Assembly (NCBI RefSeq): GCF_000283155.1
Contig: NW_004454179.1
Span: forward strand, 2,790,335 to 2,854,334
Direction of reading: 5' to 3'
Length of the DNA: 64,000 bases
Source: Ceratotherium simum simum
Lineage: Eukaryota; Chordata; Mammalia; Perissodactyla; Rhinocerotidae
A program made the position numbers and the translations under genes. Of this stretch, positions 10,903-21,832 are shown in pieces. Under the pieces are notes generated by a model. It saw only the letters and a list, made by a program, of their open reading frames with translations, had not been told where the DNA came from and searched no databases. Numbering within the stretch: the first letter of the stretch is position 1; each line of letters begins with the position of its first letter.

Positions 10903-11279
10903 GTAGCTATGGACTAAATTGTGTCCCCTCCACAAATTCATATGTTGAAGCCCTAACCCCTAATGTGATGATATCTGGAAGATGGGGCCTTTGGGAGATA
11001 ATTAGGTTTAGATGAGGTCTGAGAGTGGGGCCCTCATGATGGGATTACTGATCTTATAAGAGACATCGAAGAGCTAGCTCTCTCTCTCTCTCTGCCATGT
11101 AAGGACACAGTGAGAAGGCAGCCATCTGCAAATCAGAAAGAGAGCTCTCACCAGAACCCAACTATGCTGGCACCCTGATCTCAGACTCCAGCCTCCAGAA
11201 TTGTGATAAAATAAATTTTTGTTGTTTAAGCCACCCAGTCTATGGTATTATGTTAGGGAAGCCCTAGAAGACTAATACT
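10903..11279 (+). mobile_element. MLT1 solitary LTR, sense
   Basis: Starts 'TAGCTATGGACTAAATTGTG', then 'CATATGTTGAAGCCCTAACC', 'GAGGTCTGAGAGTGGGGCCC', a (TC)n run, 'AGGACACAGTGAGAAGGCAG', and ends 'GCCACCCAGTCTATGG...GACTAATACT'. This is the full MLT1A/B-like LTR order at typical length (~375 bp). Confidence 0.9.
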
Positions 11280-11324
11280 CAACTGCTCTTTATCAGTTTC
11301 CAACAACTGCTGTAATCAAACCAA

Positions 11325-11565
11325 CAGCTACCCTTTAATTGATTGCTTTCTGTGTACCAGACACTGTGGCAAGTGTTTTACATGACTCCAGTTTTCTCAG
11401 CAATTCTCTGGGGAAGATACTATTACTCTCATCCTTATTTTACATAAAGAAACTAAGGCTTGGTGACTTTGGATAACATGCCGAAGGTCATGGTGGTGGA
11501 CCCTGGATTCTAAGCCAGGTCTTTCTGACTTCAATGCCCACCCTAGTAACCGCTATGGTATCCTG
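11325..11565 (-). repeat. MIR SINE, antisense
   Basis: 'GTGTACCAGACACTGTGGCA', 'GAAGATACTATTACTCTCAT', 'TTTTACATAAAGAAACTAAG' and 'CATGCCGAAGGTCATGGTGG' follow antisense MIR order. Confidence 0.85.
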
Positions 11566-11655
11566 TTATCTCTCCCCATTCTCCCAACCAGCCAGTCTGC
11601 CCTTTTCTATCTTGACTTGACCCTTTCATTGACATGGATAATTTCATGGGGGTGA

Positions 11656-11935
11656 ATTTCAGCCCTTCACCCGGTGACAGACAACCTCTGCCTCCTACTA
11701 ACTTCTGCATCCAGAGCACAGGCAGGTTTCCTGCTCTTTCCCCCATAGCAACTGAAGTCTGCTTTGAATTGGTGGGGGATCTTGGGCCCAACCGAGTTTC
11801 CTGTCCCTCACCCAGCAGCAGCAGACCTCTGCTTTGTATCAGAGCTGAATCCTGGGCACAAGTGTGTCTCCTGCCTCTCCCCCAGGGGCAGACAACCACC
11901 ACCTGTCTTCATACAGTCCTCGGAGTATGAATGGG
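11656..11935. repeat. Degenerate minisatellite, period 70 bp
   Basis: The block GTTTCCTG recurs at 11726 and 11796, and as GTCTCCTG at 11866, exactly 70 bp apart. An upstream unit starts near 11656 (ATTTCAGC). Units two and three align without gaps at about two-thirds identity (46 of 70 by eye). The outer units match best over their first half. Because 70 is not a multiple of three, the overlapping open frames here (98-119 codons, both strands) change frame at each unit and are not genes. Confidence 0.8.
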
Positions 11936-13560
11936 CTTCTCCAGGTATTCCTGCTCCACCCTCAAATCTTGGCAGGTGCTGCAGGGCTGTCCCACCAAGA
12001 GAAAGGATCTCTCAGCTCTACTGTCATGCTTCCAATCTTCCTCATGGGCACCAAGTGGAGGCCAACGGAAAGAGATGGTAAGCAGGCAGGGATTCCTCTT
12101 GCGTCTGAAGTGCTTAGGGATTCTCAACTGTCATGCTAGCTCACATGTGTTAGCCGTAAAGAATTTTTCGTTACCCAATTTTATGGTGATTACCCATTCT
12201 TCACCACAAAAAAAACAGTTGATGGATCTTGTCTGTCCTCAAAAGGACTTGTCATCCTTTGGAGTTCAGATCCCCTGATTGCTCTGCAGCTCAGTTCTCT
12301 GATGGGCTCAAAGAAATGGTAGTTTTGTAGATTATCCATCTTTTGCTTGTTGTTAGTGTGGGAGCAACATTCACTTGGGACTTTTTACATCCTAGGTGGA
12401 AGTAGAACTTCCCAGTTCCAAGCTTAGAAAATGGTTTCCAAAGTAATTGTTAGAAAAATACCAGCCTCACAGAGTGTGGGATATGGGAAAGAAAAGATTC
12501 TGGGATAAATAAGCTTGGGAAATTTGGCATATCTTATTCTCTTTGGATACTTACAAAGCACATTAACATCTTAAAGGCTCTGAAAAGTCCTGCAGAATAT
12601 GGAAATAAATTTAACTTTAACAAAGTATCCTTAAAATTTGTTTGTTCATGGAACATTTTGCTTGTGTAGTACCCATTATTTCCCTTAGAATTACTGTACT
12701 GTGAACACAGCTTGGAAAACAGAGGCCTCGATATTGATGCTTTATTCTCTGAGAAGTTGGAACCAAAACAAAAGGAGGGATCAGAGATCCCTCAAGATAG
12801 TACCAGAATCTCTGTAGGTATTCCTAGAACCAAAAGCCATCCTGAAGATTATTGGGTAGGGGTGCCGGGAGGTACTGAGGCACTCAGCAATGGCCTCAGT
12901 CAGTAGTTAGTGTCTAATCTTGTATGTTATGACTTCAAAGAGGATACCTGAATGAATGAAACACAAAGGTGAAACACAAAATCAAAATAAAATGTCTGGA
13001 AGTCTAGAGATCATTCCACTGGCTCTCCTCTCTGACACACCCCACTTCACTCTCTAAAGTCAGTCATAAATCTCTTCCCGGACGCTAGGTTTATACAGCT
13101 TTCTCTGATGGCTAGTGGTCCCCATCCCTGCTGCTCTTGGGGCACACCCTGACCGTGGAGCTACTATTGTATAGCAGGGGTGGATGTGGACCTGTTCTAT
13201 AGACCCTCATGCTAGTTTGACATAAATCTTCAGCCTCAGCTTTAAACTCTTTAGCTTCTGGAACCTGGTCTGTCCTATGGATTTGAGAGTGGGCCTTTGG
13301 TCCCTGCCCACCACCCCTCAGTTATATTATCAGTCTTTGAAGTGGCCTAGACATCAGTTATTTCCATCTCCTTGTATCCCTGTTGTTTCTCCTCTTGGGA
13401 CATCACCTCCCTCCCTTTGAAGAGCTAACCCTCCTCGGTTCCATATTCAGGTAGGGCTGCCAATTGGCAACTGCTGGCAAGGACCAAAGCTGATCCCAGC
13501 TTTGGAACCCGAGGAGTCTGGCTCCAAAACCCACTTCCATAAAAATTACATTAGCCAACT
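11936..13560. other. Unique DNA, nothing recognised
   Basis: No repeat family identified. The GC content is moderate to 12300 and around 13020-13470. Open frames of up to 115 codons overlap one another on both strands and have no domain or codon pattern that I recognise. Confidence 0.4.
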
Positions 13561-14480
13561 TCCTAGTTCTAAACTGGATCACTTTTCATTTATATAGCAT
13601 TTACTTTTTTCTTACTCTAAGTAGTGAAATATCTTACAGAGTTTCTCCCTAGCCATTTGGATAACCACAGCGAAGATATATCTGAGTCAAGATTTAAGAT
13701 TATAAAAAAAAATAAATAAAAGTTCTCATCTCATAATGGGGAAAGTTTTTATCTTATTAGTTTTGGTGATGGTGCAAATTAGGTTCTGTCTGAAAAATAA
13801 TTATTTTCACTCTCAAGTCTTGAATCCTTTTTATTCCTTGGCTACTTCAGCTACACTGTGCCCATGAATGATGATTAAGGAAGCTAACAGCTTTTCCAGA
13901 AGGATACTAGCCTAATTACCCTGGAAATAACAACTTTGAATCAAGAAGTATATCATGACTTAATTGTTCATTACACAAAAATTATATGATCCCCTATTCT
14001 CCTATGTCCTCTCTCTCTCTCAGTCTAAAAAGGTATTTAACTAAACAATCAGGAATATTAACTATTCGCAGCCTAGGCAAGTGAGGGCAAATAGCCCCGC
14101 AATAACATGTCGGCAGCCTCAGAGACGGCTGGCTCTGAATAAGCACATAACACTCGGTCTGGTCCTTCTTATGTGTTTGCCGATACATTTGCAATTTCAT
14201 GCACAGTTTTAAATGTTAAGCATTAATCTGAAATGGGCACTGAAGCATCAATAAAGTCTACATTTTGCCCCTTTTAATGAAAATGCTAGATATAGATTTA
14301 ATGCAAAACTAAACATTTGGCTCAATATGTTCTACTCCACTAAATTAGCCAGTGTTTGTCATCTTTTTTAAAAACCGGGAGTTTAATGCCTCATTTCACA
14401 TGGTTTTGTTAGTGACAGATAGAGAGCTGATAAACAATCCATTTGTTCTATTACACTAGCGCCTAGCCACACCACTGGAG
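13561..14480. promoter_or_regulatory. Candidate conserved non-coding element (unproven)
   Basis: A repeat-free, AT-rich stretch with many homeodomain-type cores (TTAATTG, TAATGA, ATTTAAT), 'ATTTGCAATTTCAT' near 14188 and 'TGATAAACAATCCATT' near 14428. In mammalian DNA this density of developmental-type sites without repeats is common in conserved enhancers. Function is inference only. Confidence 0.3.
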
Positions 14481-14667
14481 TTAAGCCTCAGTGCTCGTTT
14501 CCTTTACAAACCGTGTTGTGAGTTGAAGTGGCCCGCTTTTGAATATTTGACTGAAGCAGAGCCTTAACACGAGTGCTTTTTCAAAGGAATACAGGCTAGG
14601 CTTTGTTGGAAAGTGGCCCCACAGCAATGGGTTCCAAAATGACTCAGTAAACCCAAAAGGGAACAGC

Positions 14668-14770
14668 GAGCCCCAGTTGGCCAGATGAGGAAACCAGGGC
14701 TCAGAGATGAAGCTGCATAGCTGTGAGGGATGGCCTCTGGATTTGAGCTCACTCACTATACCACACTGCC
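14668..14770 (-). repeat. MIR fragment, antisense
   Basis: 'CCAGATGAGGAAACCAGGGC' followed by 'GCTGCATAGCTGTGAGGGAT' and 'CTGGATTTGAGCTCACTCAC' is the antisense MIR order from core to head. Confidence 0.8.
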
Positions 14771-14782
14771 TGGCAGCTGGGG

Positions 14783-15072
14783 ACTGCCCTCCCTCATCTC
14801 TACCAGTAGTGCATTATTTGTCATTCAAGGAGGTTACGTATGCCATCTCCTCCAGGAAGTCATTGCTCATTGCCTGCTTGTTGACTATTCTTCTTCTGTG
14901 TTTTTATTGCATTTTATCTATGCCTCCAATGTAGCCCTTAGAACACTCTGCCTTTTATTATACTAATTGAATATCTGACTCCTCGAGAGAGAAAGGGCTG
15001 TCTCTTAAATCACCTTTGTAAACACTGTAGGACCTTCCCCATCAAAGGCACTCAATAAATGTTCCTTGCAAT
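14783..15072 (+). repeat. L2 3' end, sense
   Basis: 'CTCCTCCAGGAAGTCATTGC', a TTTTATTGCATTTTATCTATG segment, 'GAGAGAAAGGGCTGTCTCTT' and 'GGCACTCAATAAATGTTCCT' follow the L2 3' UTR to its terminus. Confidence 0.82.
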
Positions 15073-15139
15073 CTTTATAAAGTAGATAATTCTCAATATC
15101 TCAAATTCTATTTCCAAATGATGAGGAACACCATGGCGA

Positions 15140-15308
15140 AGGGGGCAGGTCCTGCAGTAAGTCTGCCAAGATTTGAATCCCAGCTGTTTGACCTTAGGCA
15201 AGTTACAGAGCTTCTGTGAGTTGCAGATCCTTACTGTATAAAGTAGTGATAATCATGGTACCTACCTCAAAGGTTGTTGCAAAAGTTCCGTAAGATAACG
15301 CACATATA
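15140..15308 (+). repeat. MIR SINE, sense, left part
   Basis: 'GATTTGAATCCCAGCTGTTT', 'GACCTTAGGCAAGTTACAGA' and 'GGTACCTACCTCAAAGGTTG' follow MIR order. The element is split by an ERE and its last part is at 15622-15680. Confidence 0.85.
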
Positions 15309-15621
15309 CTGGGCCGGCCCCGTGGCTTAGTGGTTAAGTGCGTGCACTCTGCTACTGGCGGCCCGGGTTCGGATCCTGGGCATGCACCGATGCACCGCTT
15401 CTCCAGCCATGCTGAGGCCGCGTCCCACATACAGCAACTAGAAGGATGTGCAACTATGACATACAACTATCTACTGGGGCTTTGGGGAAAAAAAAAAGGA
15501 GGAAGATTGGCAATAGATTTTAGCTCAGAGCTGGTCTTCCTCAGCAAAAAGAGGAGGATTAGCATGGATGTTAGCTCAGGGCTGATCTTCCTCACAAAGA
15601 AAAAAAGATAATGCACATATA
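15293..15621 (+). mobile_element. ERE SINE, sense, inside MIR
   Basis: Body 15309-15605: head GGGCCGGCCCCGTGGCTTAG, B-box region 'GGGTTCGGATCCTGGG', 'ACAGCAACTAGAAGGATGTG', 'CAACTATCTACTGGGGCTTT', then two copies of the 'agctcag.gctg.tcttcctca' 3' unit. AGATAA(C/T)GCACATATA flanks it at 15293-15308 and 15606-15621. Confidence 0.93.
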
Positions 15622-15680
15622 GTTCCTGGAACAGTGCCTGATACACAGAAAATGCTCAATGAACATTGGCTATTATTTTC
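15622..15680 (+). repeat. MIR SINE, sense, right end
   Basis: 'GTTCCTGGAACAGTGCCTGA' and 'AATGCTCAATGAACATTGGC' complete the MIR interrupted by the ERE. Confidence 0.8.
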
Positions 15681-16189
15681 CTGAAAACTGGAGATTTTAC
15701 AGCATAGGCAAGAAACTATGTGGCACTTGATTTGTCTATAATTTTAAACTCTAGAAAAAAGGGGGATTGGGATGAGTATTAGTGGAACTGAGATAAGCTG
15801 AAGAACCATTTAATAATGACCGATCAGAAAAGATTATGGAAAGAGAAATGATTAAGAAGGCCCAGGCTTTGGCAAGCCCTGGATTCATCATGGGCTTGAC
15901 TCAACAGTGTACTCTTCAGTTCCAGTCCTGGATGTGGGCATGAGATTTGTGTAAAGAAGTGTAAGCAACGTGTGTAATGCTTTCTGAGAATGATTTTCCA
16001 AATAATTGTGTGCCCACTGACACAGGTGTCATACTCTCCAAACCTTCCTAATCAGTATGTACCAGAAAGACAGAGAGAGAGAGAGATGTCCATACAGTTC
16101 AGAGAGCTAATTTGGTAAACCCCAGGGGGGTATTCTGTTCCTTGTTCTGGATAGCTAACTAAGGAACTAACTAATCTATTTGCCTCTTT
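15681..16189. other. Unique DNA with a short (GA)n run
   Basis: No family recognised. A GA dinucleotide run lies at about 16067-16086. Confidence 0.45.
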
Positions 16190-16345
16190 TACACTATTTG
16201 ACTCAGGGTAAGCCTTTTAACATCTCTTGGGGCCTGAATCTTCTCATAGATAAATCTGGGTCAAAAAACAGATACCTCCCCTCCGCTTCCCTTTCTGGGC
16301 CTCAGTTTCCACTCCATCAAATGACAAGGTGGCCTCTCAGTCCGT
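16190..16345 (+). repeat. MIR-like remnants, sense
   Basis: 'GGTAAGCCTTTTAACATCTC' and, further on, 'GGGCCTCAGTTTCCACTCC' resemble the MIR core. The copy is decayed, or consists of two overlapping remnants. Confidence 0.5.
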
Positions 16346-16834
16346 CCTCTGGCTAACCTTCTGTGGCTGTGCCTTCTCTACGATGCTGTGAAGTCAGTTC
16401 AATAATATCGATCAAGCCGTTGGGGCCTTCCTGTCCCTGGGCTCTGCGGGACACCAGCTGACTGGAAGAGTTGATGGACACACAGGGAAGAACTGTCTCT
16501 CTCCCGGCAGGAGGACGGCTGCCCGACAGGGGTTTCTCCTGAGTGACTCCTCACAAAGGAGAGGGTGGGGCAGGTGGCAATGGTCATGTCTGCCCCCTCT
16601 TCTGTCTACCTGGCCTCTGCTTGCATGTAACAACTCTTCCCCCGGGCAGCAGGCAAGTGGCAGGAGGGCCCAGATGTCTGAATTTTTTTAACCAGCAGGC
16701 ACTTTTCCCAGATACAACACCCTCGCTCTCATGAAACTACACGAGCAGCCCCCCGTGAAGGGAAGAGGCGGGCAGGAGGTCTTACAGCCTAGACTCTTTG
16801 ACTCCAGCTGACTGGAAAAGTCAACAGCCTTACA
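16346..16834. other. Unique GC-richer DNA, nothing recognised
   Basis: Moderately GC-rich with no repeat family. A 17-bp segment, CCAGCTGACTGGAA(G/A)AG, occurs at 16454-16470 and again at 16804-16820. Open frames of 60-73 codons overlap one another and have no recognisable domain. Confidence 0.4.
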
Positions 16835-17004
16835 CAGAGGTTCCCAAGCCCAGAGTGGCCCAGCAGCACCTGGAGAGGTTGTTTTAAGGCAGATTCACGG
16901 GCTATACACTAGAACACTCCGATTCAGCAGGTGGGCCCGAGCATCTTATTTTTAACAACCTCCCTAGGGGGTTCTTGTGCACAGCGAGGCTTGGGAATCC
17001 CATT
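16835..17004. mobile_element. MER5-like hAT-Charlie fossil
   Basis: Left end CAGAGGTTCCCAAGCC is mirrored by GGCTTGGGAATCCCATTG at the right end, an imperfect terminal inverted repeat. 'CCGATTCAGCAGGTGGGCCC' and 'AGCATCTTATTTTTAACAAC' are typical of MER5-type non-autonomous elements (~170-190 bp). Confidence 0.75.
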
Positions 17005-17055
17005 GATTTAGGTCCTGAGGATACAGAAAGATTAGAGGAGACTAGTTGGCGAAGC

Positions 17056-17315
17056 ACATCAGCTCTGGCCACACCGCAGTGTGGAGTATGTGGCGTCCGA
17101 GCTCTTTCTAGCTGTGCCCATGGGTGAGTCTTAACACCGCAAAGCCTCGGTTATCTCATCTTTAAAACGGGAATCATACCAACGACCCCAGAGTACAAAT
17201 ATGAAAGTTAAGTGGACGATGCCCACAGAACACTTGGCAGAGGGTGTGGCACAGAATGAGCAGTGACTAAATCTTAGTCATTGTCCTTATTATTGTTATT
17301 GTTGTTATGACTTCT
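17056..17315 (+). repeat. MIR SINE, sense
   Basis: 'TCTTTCTAGCTGTGCCCATG', 'CTCGGTTATCTCATCTTTAA' and 'GGCAGAGGGTGTGGCACAGA' follow MIR order through to the 3' tail near 'TTATTATTGTTATTG'. Confidence 0.8.
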
Positions 17316-17514
17316 AAAGAAGTGTGAAGGCTCTATGACTAGTGTGTCAGGAAATAGCCCCTATTCCAAAAAGTCTTTCTGAGAGGAAGCCAGTAAATCT
17401 TACTCCAGCTTAAAAAAATAAAAAAAAAGAAAGAGTAGCTAGAGTTTGGGTGGGGTCTGGGGACTCTGAAAATGCAGAGGGAGATACAGGAAAACAGGTG
17501 GAGAACTTGGGCCG

Positions 17515-17685
17515 CTGGTGGAGTGGAACGAACCCTGAGTGGGAGTCAGGAGACCTGGGTCCAGACTTGGCTCTGTGCGCGTGCCAGGCCTTGGGTAAGT
17601 CACTTTACCACTCCCGGCCTTCTTTGTTCCCCTCATCTGTAGAGAGAGTTGCCCTGGATGACATCTAAGGTCTTGTGTACTAGAT
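17515..17685 (+). repeat. MIR SINE, sense
   Basis: 'GGAGTCAGGAGACCTGGGTC', 'CCTTGGGTAAGTCACTTTAC' and 'CTGGATGACATCTAAGGTC' follow the MIR head, core and tail. Confidence 0.85.
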
Positions 17686-18413
17686 CATTTACCTCAGAGC
17701 CCCCTGGGGAATCACACTTCCAACGCTTTTCACAAAAATGGCTCATGAAATTAGGCTAAAAGATGGTAATATTTATTCAGTCTGGATGATGAATACATAA
17801 ATGGCTGTTAGAATAGTCTTTCAATCTCCTGTGCTTTTGAAATATCTAACAACAACAAACTAAGCTATCATTTACAAATGCCAGCTGATTGGTTCACATT
17901 AATCCCGGTTGGCATGACCCTGATCAAAATAGGGAAGCAGGCAACATGGCCTTCAGTGGCACTCCAGCCGTGTGACTGCACCCCTCTTCCCTTTGAGATC
18001 CCCCACACTCCCTCTCAAGTGCGTCAGCCATCCAAGTCCTCCCTTCCTCAGGGACTCATTTTTCCAGGGCTTCCAATCTCATCGTGGGACTGGTTTGACC
18101 TGAGGTACGAACAGCTGATAGTGGCTTAATTTCAATTCCTCCTTCTACTCATAAACCAAATGGCATGGGTGTCAGACCTGTCCCTGTGAGTGGGGAGGCT
18201 GGTGAGAACATTTTGTGGGAGGATAAAGGTGGCACACTGTGCCTTGAACTCCACCAGGTACAAAGCTGCTCTCTTATTGCAGGGAAAATGTCAGTCCTGT
18301 CTCCATGTTATGATGTTCTGTTCCTGCATGGAGAAATTCAGAATGATGCCCAAACAACTGCTCAGTTCAGACATCTGGATGTGTGTGTGTTTTGCCTGCC
18401 AATTAGTTGGGAG
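17686..18413. other. Unique DNA, nothing recognised
   Basis: Repeat-free. The part at about 17740-17960 is AT-rich and could be conserved. Two overlapping open frames near 18165-18527 (85 and 120 codons) run into the ERE and are not supported as genes. Confidence 0.4.
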
Positions 18414-18707
18414 AAAAAAGATGATGGAGCCAGCCCTGATGGCCTAGTGTTTAAAGTTTGGCACGCTCCACTTGGTGGCCCGGGTTCGGTTCCCAGGCAA
18501 GGAACCACACCACTTGTCTGTCAGTAGCCATGCTGTGGCAGCGGCTCACATAGAAGATCTAGAAGGACTTACAACTAGAATATAAAACTATGTACTTGGG
18601 CTGTGGGGAGGGAAAAACAAAACAAAGAAAGAGAGGAAGATTAGCAACAGATGTTAGCTCAAGGTGAATCTTCCCCAGCAAAAAAACCAAAAAACAAAAA
18701 AGTGATG
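18414..18707 (+). mobile_element. ERE SINE, sense (older copy)
   Basis: Body about 18427-18695: 'GAGCCAGCCCTGATGGCCTA', 'GGTGGCCCGGGTTCGGTTCC', 'GTAGCCATGCTGTGGCAGCG', then 'AGATTAGCAACAGATGTTAG'. It is more diverged than the other sense copies. An imperfect flanking repeat, AAAAAAG(A)TGATG, is visible on both sides. Confidence 0.88.
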
Positions 18708-19734
18708 AATTGCCTTGATGTAAAAGAAATAGCCAGCTAATTGACAGGGACTTTTACTTTTTAACCAGTTATTATTGCATTGTATAGCCTTAGACAAAGA
18801 AAACTTTTGCTAAATTGCTTTTCACAATATCACACAGTCAAACAAATACAAATACAGGTGGGCTTTTACTTTTGTTACTCTCCTCTCCTGTGACTATCTA
18901 ATCTGATAGCCAGTCTTTCTCTTCTTCCTTCACGGTCACCCTGATGGCTCCTTTGATTTCCTTAGGGTCTTCGTTCTCCCCTAAGGAAGCACCTCTCTCT
19001 CTCAGAGACCTGCAGTGCTCCCCAAACCTCAGGCAATCCCAGACCACTCTCCCAGTTTTTGCCATTTCCATGTATCACCCTTTCTATCATTTAACCGCTT
19101 TTCTTTACATCAAATCACTTACAAAATAAAATCAGCTTTAAAGAGAACTTTAAATTATTACAAGAAGTGGGAAACCAGTATTACTTGCCCTAAATAGAAG
19201 GTAACCATAAAAATAAATACAATGGAAAACAAAACAACGTTCCTAAATTCTAGCTGAATTCCCTATTAACAATCTCAGTCTGTTTTCTCTTTGTTAAAAA
19301 AAAAGAAAGTAGCAACTTTACAAAATATATTAGCACAAACTCAGATTTTTTTCCTCTTGATTTAAATCCAAACAACTGATCTTGAGCTGAAAAGCTAATA
19401 TCCTTTTCTTGAAGTGATTTACGGTGAATGCCTACAATAATCCTTTATACCATAGGTAGTTGTAACGCATACATTGTAGTTCTGGAAGCTTGCAGATGGC
19501 CTTCTAATCAGACTATCCAATTCTATCCTGGCCTTGACTCAAATGCCCAAGCTACCCCCTCCTTGTTAGCTTCGGGTGTCTTCCATTCTCTCTTAGGGCT
19601 CTTTTACAAGTCTCTTGGGCCCTTGTACCTTGCCTCACCCACCACTCATCCAAGTCTGCACAGAGGCAAATTTTGCCCAGGGAACAGTCTTCCTAACCCC
19701 TGCCTTCAAATATGTTCAAGGAAGGCTGACAGTG
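18708..19734. other. Unique DNA, nothing recognised
   Basis: No repeat family recognised. The 147-codon open frame starting at 19428 spans unique DNA and the start of a MIR and shows no domain, so it is not called a gene. Confidence 0.4.
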
Positions 19735-19890
19735 TAGCCTCTCAGAGCCTCCATTTCCTCATCTGCAAATCTAGGAAATGTAACAACACTGGCCTCACAA
19801 ACTGTTGCAAGGATGAAATGATCCAATGGAGAGAAAGTCCCTTGCACATGGCCATAATAAGTGCTCAATAAGCAGTAGCAACTGTTGTTA
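19735..19890 (+). repeat. MIR SINE, sense (3' two thirds)
   Basis: 'GAGCCTCCATTTCCTCATCT', 'TTGCAAGGATGAAATGATCC' and 'ATAATAAGTGCTCAATAAGC' follow the MIR core and 3' end. Confidence 0.85.
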
Positions 19891-20924
19891 GCCATTGAGA
19901 CATTAAGTCTGATCCCAGTGCCAGCTACTTTCAAACTTTGAACTCGTAAGCCATCCCCTTACCTGCTGTTGCATGCATTCACTGGCTCTTACAAATGCCA
20001 ACAAGTGATCAGTTTACTTAAATTCCTGGTCAGTGATGGTTGATTGTCTGGAATGCCATTTGTGTTTGCATGGTACACCTCAGATCTGAATTAGCCACTG
20101 AAGTCAAGTAGCTCAGAAAAGGAGTGTGATTGCAGGGTATGTCCTAGTTTCCCAACTGAGAGGCTCATGGCTTCCTGGAGAGACCTTTGTTTTTCTCCCT
20201 TAGTGGACACGAGTAGAGAGGCAGCTTCTAAGAAGGGATATGGGCTTTAGCCCTCAAGGGGCTTTGGAGTGGCCGTGTCCTCTGATTATTGGGCAATCCA
20301 TCCATGGGAAGTTCAGTTTCTTTGTGGTAGCCTTTCTTTGCCTTACACACTAGACTCTTGGAAGCCAGGCTCATCCTCTTATAAAAGGACACCAAGCAGA
20401 GAGTCATACAGTAAAGCGAGGTAAACATTCTTTTAAACTAATTTATCAATTTAACACAGCATAGTGGTGTTGGGTTACCGGGGTCAACAGCCAGCAGTCA
20501 CATTCCTCAGTTGTTTGATTGGTGAAATGCATTAACAAACAGCCAGTAAAACTCTTTCTGATTAATCATGTTGATAAGTTTTTTTGTAGTGTGCTCCAAG
20601 CTCTTTTAATTTAATCAGCTTGGACAGCAGCCCATCCTGGTGAAGTGTCTTGACTTATCTAAAGAAGCATTGATGAGATGGCTACCGGGCCTGGAATTTT
20701 ATTGTGATATCAAGTAACCATTAATGCATGTGGCTACTGCTTTCCTGCATTTTGGTTCCTTTCTTGAAATGAAGGGAGTGTTTGTAGGGTGAGGGAATAA
20801 GGTAAGCGAGGATGATCCCCAGAAGCATGAGAGGAAAGGAAGATGCTGTTATTAACTGAACCTGAAAACACTGTCTCATTGTTAGGAATAAAACTATTTG
20901 AAAATACTAATAATAACTTCAGTG
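19891..20924. other. Unique DNA, part possibly conserved
   Basis: No repeat family. The AT-rich part around 20430-20720 is repeat-free and rich in homeodomain-type cores (TTTAATTTAATC, CATTAATG). The rest shows nothing that I can identify. Confidence 0.4.
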
Positions 20925-21182
20925 AACACTCATCTGTTTTTTTGCTGAGGAAGATTTGCCCTGAGCTAACATCTGTTGCCAATCTCCCTCTTTTTGCTTG
21001 AAGAAGATTTGCCCAAGCTAACATCTGTGCCAGTCTTCCTCTATTTTGTATGTGGGATGCCACCACAGCACAGCCACCAATGAATGGTGTAGGTCCATGC
21101 CTGGGAACTGTACCTGGGCCGCTGAAGCAGAGCACGCCGAGCTTAACCACTAGACCACAGGGCCAGCCCCAAACTCTCATCT
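20925..21182 (-). mobile_element. ERE SINE, antisense
   Basis: Body about 20936-21171. 'CCTGAGCTAACATCTGTTGC' and 'CTAACATCTGTGCCAGTCTT' (two copies of the 3' unit) are followed by 'TGTGGGATGCCACCACAGCA' and 'TTAACCACTAGACCACAGGG'. AACACTCATCT at 20925-20935 and AACTCTCATCT at 21172-21182 form an 11-bp duplication with one mismatch. Confidence 0.93.
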
Positions 21183-21245
21183 TTTAAAGGCAAAGGAAGG
21201 CAAGTATGCATTTCTCTCAAAAAGCGGAAATCTAAATCAGTACTT

Positions 21246-21434
21246 GCACTACTGGCATTTTGGGTTGGATAATTCTTTGTTGTGAGGAGCTGTCTTGTAC
21301 ATTGCAGGACGTTTAGCCTCTATTCAGTAGATGTCAGTAGCCATCCTCCATCCCTTTGTGGCAACCAAAAAGATCTTAGGACATTGCCCAATGTCCCCTG
21401 GGGGACAAAATTGCCCTCACATGAGAACCACCGT
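21246..21434 (-). mobile_element. MER20-like hAT-Charlie fossil
   Basis: 'GGGTTGGATAATTCTTTGTT', 'GCAGGACGTTTAGCCTCTAT', 'ACATTGCCCAATGTCCCCTG' and the terminal 'GAGAACCACCG' match the antisense form of a ~200-bp MER20-type element with a CAGTGGTTCTC-like terminus. Confidence 0.75.
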
Positions 21435-21832
21435 TCTGAATGTACAGTTCTAAAATCTCAAATAACCTATTATGACTCTGCTGATCCCATTACATCATAG
21501 TATTTAAGACAAAATTAAACATTTGATTCCTCCAGGGGGCTCTTTCTCACCTGGACTGCTCATTCATCTGTTTTCTCTGCATTGAGACCCGTGATCTACA
21601 CTATCTCCTCCTCCTCCTTCCGTACACAGAACACTGTACAGAGCTCGCTAATTAACCAGGGAATTCCGTCTCCCTTAGGTTTGTGATGCCTCAAAGACAG
21701 TCCAGACAAAATTCCCCAAATTATCCAGAGGTAAAATGAATATTCTTTAATTTAAAATAGACATCTAAATGATAGCAATTTAAATGGGGTGAGAGGCAGC
21801 AGGAAGAAGTGGCAGAATTACTGAAATTAAAA
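21435..21832. other. Mostly unique DNA; possible L2 scrap
   Basis: 21520-21610 ('CCTGGACTGCTCATTCATCT') may be an old L2 3' fragment, but too little is preserved. Nothing else is recognised. Confidence 0.35.

Noticed and set aside
11656..11935. CRISPR array
   Set aside because: Units are directly joined with no unique spacers, are highly diverged, and the DNA is mammalian. It is a minisatellite.
19428..19871. 147-codon open frame
   Set aside because: Its 3' third is MIR sequence and the rest shows no protein features.
20734..21180. 148-codon minus-strand open frame
   Set aside because: Most of it is the sense strand of an ERE SINE (KLGVLCFSGPG is ERE head translated). Not a gene.
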